Shown piece after piece: positions 5,652 through 9,290 of a stretch of DNA of 9,290 nt. Source of the stretch: Clostridia bacterium (GTDB lineage: Bacteria; Bacillota; Clostridia; Oscillospirales; UBA644); NCBI GenBank assembly GCA_017424085.1, contig JAFPBP010000283.1, positions 1 to 9,290 on the forward strand, read 5' to 3'. The position numbers and the translations under genes were made by a program. The notes under the pieces were generated by a model that was not told the DNA's origin, made no database searches, and saw nothing but the letters and a program-made list of their open reading frames with translations. Each line of letters opens with the position of its first letter. Within the stretch, counting starts at the first letter, position 1.

Positions 5652-6023
5652 ATGTCGGGGACGAAAAAATACTATTGCACCAAATACGTGGAACGGGTGA
5701 TTGAGGAATACCCCCACGACAAATTCCAAAAGGCATTGGATCGGCTGAGCACCCTGCCACCCTCGGACCCGAGGGTCAACACCGACCGCATTTATCAACG
5801 CATGATGTTCAACCGAGAAGCCATGGAACGTGCCATGAATCGAATTTTATGGTATCCGCAGGGGGAAAAGATCTTCGACCTGCTTCAATTGACCTGCTGG
5901 CGCAAGACCCACACGGATGTGGAGGCGGCGCTGGAATTGAATATGCTGCCCCAGGACGCGGAAAAGCTGCTGAAGCTCTTTCGTGTCATTCTCTACGACG
6001 AGCTGGGGCTGATCCTGCCGTAG
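5652..6023 (+). CDS. Hypothetical protein, 123 aa
   Basis: A 123-residue soluble protein that I do not recognise. It begins MSGTKKYYCTKYVERVIEEY and is predicted to be largely helical, with no membrane segment. The C-terminal part, THTDVEAALELNMLPQDAEKLLKLFRVILYDELGLI (86-121), has the spacing of a small helix-turn-helix (a conserved alanine, then a turn, then a helix), loosely like sigma region 4, but this is speculation. The ATG at 5652 has GAGG at 5641-5644, 7 nt upstream. Base composition matches neighbouring genes, which supports coding. The gene starts 16 nt after the tsaD terminator with no clear promoter of its own, so expression may depend on read-through or on a promoter within the hairpin. 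Its TAG stop is 2 bp from the stop of the convergent parB-like gene. Confidence 0.7.
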   Translation: MSGTKKYYCTKYVERVIEEYPHDKFQKALDRLSTLPPSDPRVNTDRIYQRMMFNREAMERAMNRILWYPQGEKIFDLLQLTCWRKTHTDVEAALELNMLPQDAEKLLKLFRVILYDELGLILP

Positions 6024-6025
6024 GA

Positions 6026-6814
6026 TCACTTGGCGATCTCGATGCGATAAACGATCTTGGAGACGTCCTCGGAGGTTTCGCAATGGGTGCGGAATCCCGA
6101 ATTTTTCATCAGATCCACGGTGCGGTTCAATGAGTTGATGTAGAGGCGCAGATCGCGGCAAAACCCCTTGTAAAAACCCTCCTTCTTCGCAGGCTTGGGT
6201 GGAGCAACCCTTTTCAACCGTTCGATATATGCCTCGGTTTGAGCCACGGTATACCGCCGCTCCACGACGGTATTCAAAGCCTTTGCGCGCGCCCCGTCGC
6301 CCTCCACGGACAAAAGAGCACGGGCGTGGCGCTCCGAAAGACGGGCAGAGAGAAGCTGCTCCCGCAGGGGCGGTGCCATCTGCAACAGGCGAAGCTTGTT
6401 CGCCACGGCAGATTGGCTTTTTCCCAGCTTGCGCGCCAATTGCTCCTGAGTCAAGCCGAGGCGATCAATGACCTGCTGCATGCCCTCCGCCTCCTCGAAA
6501 TAATTCAGATTTTTTCGTTGCAGGTTTTCCGATAACGAGATCAGCGCCCCGTCGCCGTCATCGGAATCGGTGACGAGGCAGGGGATCTTGTCCATACCGA
6601 GACGGCAGGCGGCAAGGTATCGCCGTCGCCCCGCAAGGATCTCGTATTCCCCCTCCCCGCAATAGCGAACGGTGAGGGGATGAACGATCCCCACCTGACG
6701 AATGTTTTCGCAAAGCCCGTCCAGAGCCGATTCGTCCCGAAGATCCCGCACGCTCGCCCGCAGGCGGAGAAAGGACGGGGGGATCTCCCGATAAATTTTG
6801 GATGACAGATTCAT
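6026..6814 (-). CDS. ParB/Noc-like nucleoid-binding protein
   Basis: A 262-residue ParB/RepB/Spo0J-family protein. The N-terminal CTPase-type domain includes GIVHPLTVR (42-50), AGRRRYLAACRLG (61-73) and ENLQRKNLNYFEEAEG (96-111). A helix-turn-helix follows at 122-144 (TQEQLARKLGKSQSAVANKL), then a helical middle part (SERHARALL, 160-168). The C-terminal end (DLRLYINSLNRTVDLMKNSG) resembles ParB/Noc homologues of Clostridia and probably mediates dimer formation. Family members bind parS-like sites, load onto DNA as CTP-dependent clamps, and act in segregation (ParB) or in nucleoid occlusion (Noc). No parA lies beside it, and no parS palindrome is seen in the window. The canonical GERRxR box reads GRRRYL here. 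The ATG at 6814 is preceded by AGGAGGT, 10 nt upstream. The protein's role in segregation or occlusion is undecided. Confidence 0.9.
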   Translation of the reverse strand: MNLSSKIYREIPPSFLRLRASVRDLRDESALDGLCENIRQVGIVHPLTVRYCGEGEYEILAGRRRYLAACRLGMDKIPCLVTDSDDGDGALISLSENLQRKNLNYFEEAEGMQQVIDRLGLTQEQLARKLGKSQSAVANKLRLLQMAPPLREQLLSARLSERHARALLSVEGDGARAKALNTVVERRYTVAQTEAYIERLKRVAPPKPAKKEGFYKGFCRDLRLYINSLNRTVDLMKNSGFRTHCETSEDVSKIVYRIEIAK

Positions 6815-6866
6815 GTGTGTATCAACCTCCTGTGATGATTGTGACGTGTGTGTCGGTGGTAGGTTT

Positions 6867-6872
6867 ATTATA
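6867..6872 (-). promoter_or_regulatory. -10 box of the parB-like gene
   Basis: A perfect TATAAT on the minus strand, about 53 nt upstream of the ATG. The region 17 nt further up has no good -35 (TAAAAT), and there is no TG extension, so the promoter may be weak or need an activator. The leader contains the direct repeat TGTGA at 6831 and 6840 on the plus strand. Confidence 0.5.
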
Positions 6873-7020
6873 CCGCGCCTCCCCTGCGGATTTTAGCAAA
6901 CGGTGAATCGGCAAACCGAAATTGAAGCCCACCCCTCGACAGCGTGGGGTATTTCCCGCAGAACGAAGGGCGGAACGGTGCGGGTTTGGCACGAAAAAAA
7001 GCAGACGGCGGGGAGAAAAA
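6873..7020. other. Spacer between divergent parB-like and metal-exporter genes
   Basis: This is the largest uncommitted part of the 266-bp gap between the two genes. It contains a short imperfect dyad (CCCAC 6928-6932 with GTGGG 6944-6948) and A-rich tracts just before the exporter promoter. I see no open frame with a ribosome site, no riboswitch and no clear operator. A metal-responsive element is possible here, but nothing in the sequence shows one. Confidence 0.4.
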
Positions 7021-7026
7021 AAAGGC

Positions 7027-7055
7027 TTGACAAACGGCGGGAAACATGGTATACT
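7027..7055 (+). promoter_or_regulatory. Promoter of the cation exporter gene
   Basis: TTGACA (7027-7032), 17 nt, TATACT (7050-7055) with TGG before the -10. The start is predicted near 7062, leaving a 19-nt leader that includes the ribosome site. There is no room for a riboswitch in the leader. Confidence 0.9.
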
Positions 7056-7080
7056 GTAGGTTCGAAAGGAAGGTTTGGAT

Positions 7081-8247
7081 ATGATATCCTTTTTTGCAAA
7101 ATTATTGATCAAAAACCACGACGACACCGCAAATCCCACGGTGCGTCAGCAATACGGAATGCTGTGCGGGATCATGGGGATCGTGTTGAATCTCCTGCTG
7201 TTCGCCGCAAAGTTCGTGGCGGGAATTTTGTCCGCCTCCATCGCCATCACCGCGGACGCCTTCAACAACCTGTCCGATGCGGGATCGTCTCTGATCACCC
7301 TGGTGGGGTTCCGTCTGGCGGGGCAAAAGCCCGATCCGCAGCACCCCTTCGGGCACGGACGGTTTGAATACGTTTCAGGGCTTTTGGTTTCGGTGCTGAT
7401 CCTGATCATGGGCTTTGAGCTGGGGAAAGCATCGCTGGATAAGATCCTGAACCCTCAGCCCGTGGAATTCCATTGGTTGACCGTTGCCATTCTGGGGCTT
7501 TCGGTGATCGTAAAGCTTTACATGGGGCTGTATAACCGCGCCGTGGGCAAGAAGATCGCCTCCCCCGCCATGCTTGCGACCATGACCGATTCTCTGTCCG
7601 ATGCGGCGGCAACGGGCGCGATCCTGATCGTGACGATCCTTTCCACCGTACTTTCGGTGAACATCGACGGATACTGCGGCGCCGCCGTGGCGCTGATGAT
7701 CCTGTGGGCGGGGCTCAACTCCATGAAGGAGACCATCTCTCCCCTGCTGGGGCAACCGCCCGAGAAGGAATTCGTGGAAGCCATCGAGAAGCTTGTCCTG
7801 TCCAACGAAAAGGTTTCGGGGATCCACGATCTGATCGTCAACGACTACGGTCCCGGACGGAAGATCATTTCCCTGCACGCGGAGGTGCCCGCAGACGCGG
7901 ACATCTGGGAGGCTCACGATACCATTGACAACATCGAAAACGAGATCTTCCGCACCTTCGGCTGCATTGCGGTGATCCACATGGACCCCATCGCCCCCGA
8001 TGACGAGACGACCGTGGCGCTTCGGAAAGCCATTTCGGAGGAGGTCAAGGAGATCCACCCCAACCTTTCGGTGCACGATCTGCGAGTTGTCCCCGGACCG
8101 ACCCACACCAACGTGATCTTCGACGCGGTGCTCCCCTTCGACAGCAAGCTGACCGAGGACGAGGCACGCACCCGCATTTCCGAGCTGGTCACCAAGAACC
8201 ATCCCAACACCTATGCGGTGGTGACCATCGACCGAAGTTTTACATAA
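7081..8247 (+). CDS. Cation diffusion facilitator, probable manganese exporter
   Basis: A 388-residue cation diffusion facilitator, a membrane antiporter that exports divalent metal in exchange for protons. The membrane part spans about residues 27-215, with six helices. The family loop HPFGHGRFEY is at 88-97. The transport site is N62-x3-D66 in helix 2 (DAFNNLSDAGSS) and D170-x3-D174 in helix 5 (MTDSLSDAAAT). Zinc carriers have a histidine at the first position of helix 5; aspartate there, with asparagine in helix 2, is the pattern of manganese exporters such as MntE, so Mn2+ is the likely substrate. A cytoplasmic dimerisation domain follows (about 226-303, ending AVIHMDP). An extra C-terminal segment (about 304-388) looks like a second, related fold. 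An in-frame TTG at 7075 exists, but the ATG at 7081, with AAGGAAGG 7 nt before it, is preferred. The gene is monocistronic. Confidence 0.95.
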   Translation: MISFFAKLLIKNHDDTANPTVRQQYGMLCGIMGIVLNLLLFAAKFVAGILSASIAITADAFNNLSDAGSSLITLVGFRLAGQKPDPQHPFGHGRFEYVSGLLVSVLILIMGFELGKASLDKILNPQPVEFHWLTVAILGLSVIVKLYMGLYNRAVGKKIASPAMLATMTDSLSDAAATGAILIVTILSTVLSVNIDGYCGAAVALMILWAGLNSMKETISPLLGQPPEKEFVEAIEKLVLSNEKVSGIHDLIVNDYGPGRKIISLHAEVPADADIWEAHDTIDNIENEIFRTFGCIAVIHMDPIAPDDETTVALRKAISEEVKEIHPNLSVHDLRVVPGPTHTNVIFDAVLPFDSKLTEDEARTRISELVTKNHPNTYAVVTIDRSFT

Positions 8248-8250
8248 TAT

Positions 8251-8288
8251 AAAAGTCCTCCGAGAAAGCTTTTCGGAGGACTTTTTTT
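8251..8288 (+). terminator. Rho-independent terminator of the cation exporter gene
   Basis: A 13-bp stem, AAAAGTCCTCCGA (8251-8263) with TCGGAGGACTTTT (8273-8285), and a run of seven T's (8282-8288). It begins 3 nt after the stop codon. The A run on the other side makes it potentially bidirectional. Confidence 0.93.
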
Positions 8289-8427
8289 ATCTTCATAACA
8301 GTACAAGGAAAAGAAAAGTATCCGGAATTTAGCACCCTAAAAATGGCGGAAGCAGAACAAAGAGAATTTGAAGCAACCTGCAATAGAATTAAGGGTTCAG
8401 GTACATTAAAATCAGAATAACTTAGTA

Positions 8428-8456
8428 TTGACAAAATATGGAAAATGTGATAAAAT
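8428..8456 (+). promoter_or_regulatory. Promoter of the glycoside hydrolase gene
   Basis: TTGACA (8428-8433), 17 nt, TAAAAT (8451-8456) with TGTGA before the -10. The start is predicted near 8463, 22 nt before the ATG. The 139 bases between the preceding terminator and this promoter (8289-8427) hold no gene or clear operator that I can see. Confidence 0.85.
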
Positions 8457-8484
8457 AAAAGAAATTGTGACGGAGGCGGACACC

Positions 8485-9290
8485 ATGAATCAGAGAAGGT
8501 TTGTTCGGGATAAGATTGACGATCTGGGATACTTGCATACGGATGCAAAGCTGATCTGGCTTCAGGCAGAAACCGAAACCTATTACGACAGACCGACAAA
8601 CTCCTATGTCTGTTTTCGAAAAAAATTTAATCTTCCCAAGAAAGAATCGGAAGCAACGGTTCGCGTTTTTGCGGATTCCCGCTACGTTCTTTATATCAAC
8701 GGACAGTATATAACGAAGGGACCTGCGCGAAGCGATCCTCGTTGGCAATTCGTGGACATCATCGACGTGAGCGATTATTTGCGGGAAGGAGAGAATGTCA
8801 TCGCTGCCATGGTGCTGTATTATGGCTACGGTACAGGACATTCCATCGATTCGATTCCATGCTTTCTTTTGGATGCGGAAATCGGAGACGCTACGATCCT
8901 GACCGACTCGTCATGGGTCTGCAAAAAGTGCGAAGCCTTCCGTCCGAACGCTCCGCGTGTGAATGGCTGTAAAGGTCCTTGTGAGATCTTTGACTGTCGT
9001 AACTACGAAGACAATTGGATGATGGCGGACTATAACGACGGAACTTGGGAGCGGGTTCGCACCCGCGAGGTTCACCGTCTTTCCCCCTTTAGAAATCTCC
9101 TTGCACGTCCGATTCCCTTGTTGCGTGAGGAAAAGATCGACGCAGTTTCGGTCGTTGGTATCGGCGAGGGTGTCGCAGTTGCAGAGGGACCGTTGGAGCG
9201 GTTGCATCACGCAATCAAAGCGGAATGTGAGTCGATGGTGCTGAAGCCTACTTGTGAAGCGCTGCCTTTGCGTGTCCCGCCTCGTTCGTC
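8485..9290 (+). CDS. Alpha-L-rhamnosidase-like protein (GH78 type), 3' end outside window
   Basis: An open frame of 268 codons that runs off the right edge. The visible part resembles the N-terminal beta-sandwich of GH78 alpha-L-rhamnosidases, which remove terminal rhamnose from plant or microbial glycans: AKLIWLQAETE (21-31), SYVCFRKKFNLP (40-51), VRVFADSRYVLYINGQYITK (59-78) followed by GPARSDP, the VDIIDVSDYLREGENVIAAMV block (89-109), and FDCRNYEDNWMMADYNDGTWERV (168-190). No signal peptide is seen, so the enzyme is probably cytoplasmic and would act on imported oligosaccharides. The catalytic (alpha/alpha)6 domain lies beyond the window, so activity cannot be judged. The ATG at 8485 has GGAGG 8 nt upstream. 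Codon choice (CGT arginine, for example) differs somewhat from tsaD and the exporter. A related multi-domain hydrolase with the same fold is possible. Confidence 0.8.
   Translation, partial: MNQRRFVRDKIDDLGYLHTDAKLIWLQAETETYYDRPTNSYVCFRKKFNLPKKESEATVRVFADSRYVLYINGQYITKGPARSDPRWQFVDIIDVSDYLREGENVIAAMVLYYGYGTGHSIDSIPCFLLDAEIGDATILTDSSWVCKKCEAFRPNAPRVNGCKGPCEIFDCRNYEDNWMMADYNDGTWERVRTREVHRLSPFRNLLARPIPLLREEKIDAVSVVGIGEGVAVAEGPLERLHHAIKAECESMVLKPTCEALPLRVPPRS

Noticed and set aside
7375..8202. Long minus-strand frame within the exporter gene.
   Set aside because: Shadow of the cation exporter; rich in histidine and arginine with no motifs and no ribosome site.
1..9290. parS site (TGTTTCACGTGAAACA), CRISPR repeats, tRNAs, insertion sequence ends.
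   Set aside because: CACGTG cores at about 2410, 3680 and 4868 lie inside genes and lack the flanking parS bases. I saw no regular repeats, cloverleaf or transposase.

Overview
The window reads as chromosomal DNA of a moderately GC-rich Firmicute, most likely an uncultured gut Clostridia-type bacterium. The support is a MecA-like adaptor, a Noc/ParB-like protein of the Firmicute type, a membrane-anchored XRE regulator, strong AGGAGG-like ribosome binding sites, and promoters of the form TTGAC(A)-17-TGnTATAAT. This placement is inferred from gene families and signals, not from a search.

Layout. Positions 1-2067, all minus strand: an AT-rich partial gene with one membrane segment (1-236, runs off the left edge), a membrane-bound XRE regulator (508-1101) and an RDD-family membrane protein (1309-2067). 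Each has its own promoter. The XRE and RDD genes end in clear hairpin terminators. Positions 2271-4421, minus strand: a MecA-like protein, a Nudix hydrolase and a D-malate/tartrate-type decarboxylating dehydrogenase, read in that order, with a terminator only after the last. The Nudix gene has its own near-consensus promoter, whose -35 box contains the stop codon of the mecA-like gene. tsaD (4541-5539, plus) is divergent from the mecA-like gene and closes with a 17-bp-stem terminator. A short unrecognised gene (5652-6023, plus) begins just after that terminator and converges, 2 bp apart, on an orphan parB-like gene (6026-6814, minus). A cation diffusion facilitator with a manganese-type metal site (7081-8247, plus) is divergent from parB and ends in a strong terminator. 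The right edge holds the 5' part of an alpha-L-rhamnosidase-like glycoside hydrolase (8485-9290, plus).

The genes look like a string of mostly independent housekeeping and accessory units: tRNA modification, metal export, nucleotide clean-up, organic-acid oxidation, DNA partition or nucleoid binding, sugar degradation. They do not look like one pathway. I found no mobile element, CRISPR array, tRNA, rRNA or riboswitch, and no convincing new multi-gene system. The most useful signals are at the level of transcription: unusually clean promoters, several tightly packed or overlapping regulatory elements, and a repeated 14-nt promoter core shared by tsaD and the metal exporter.
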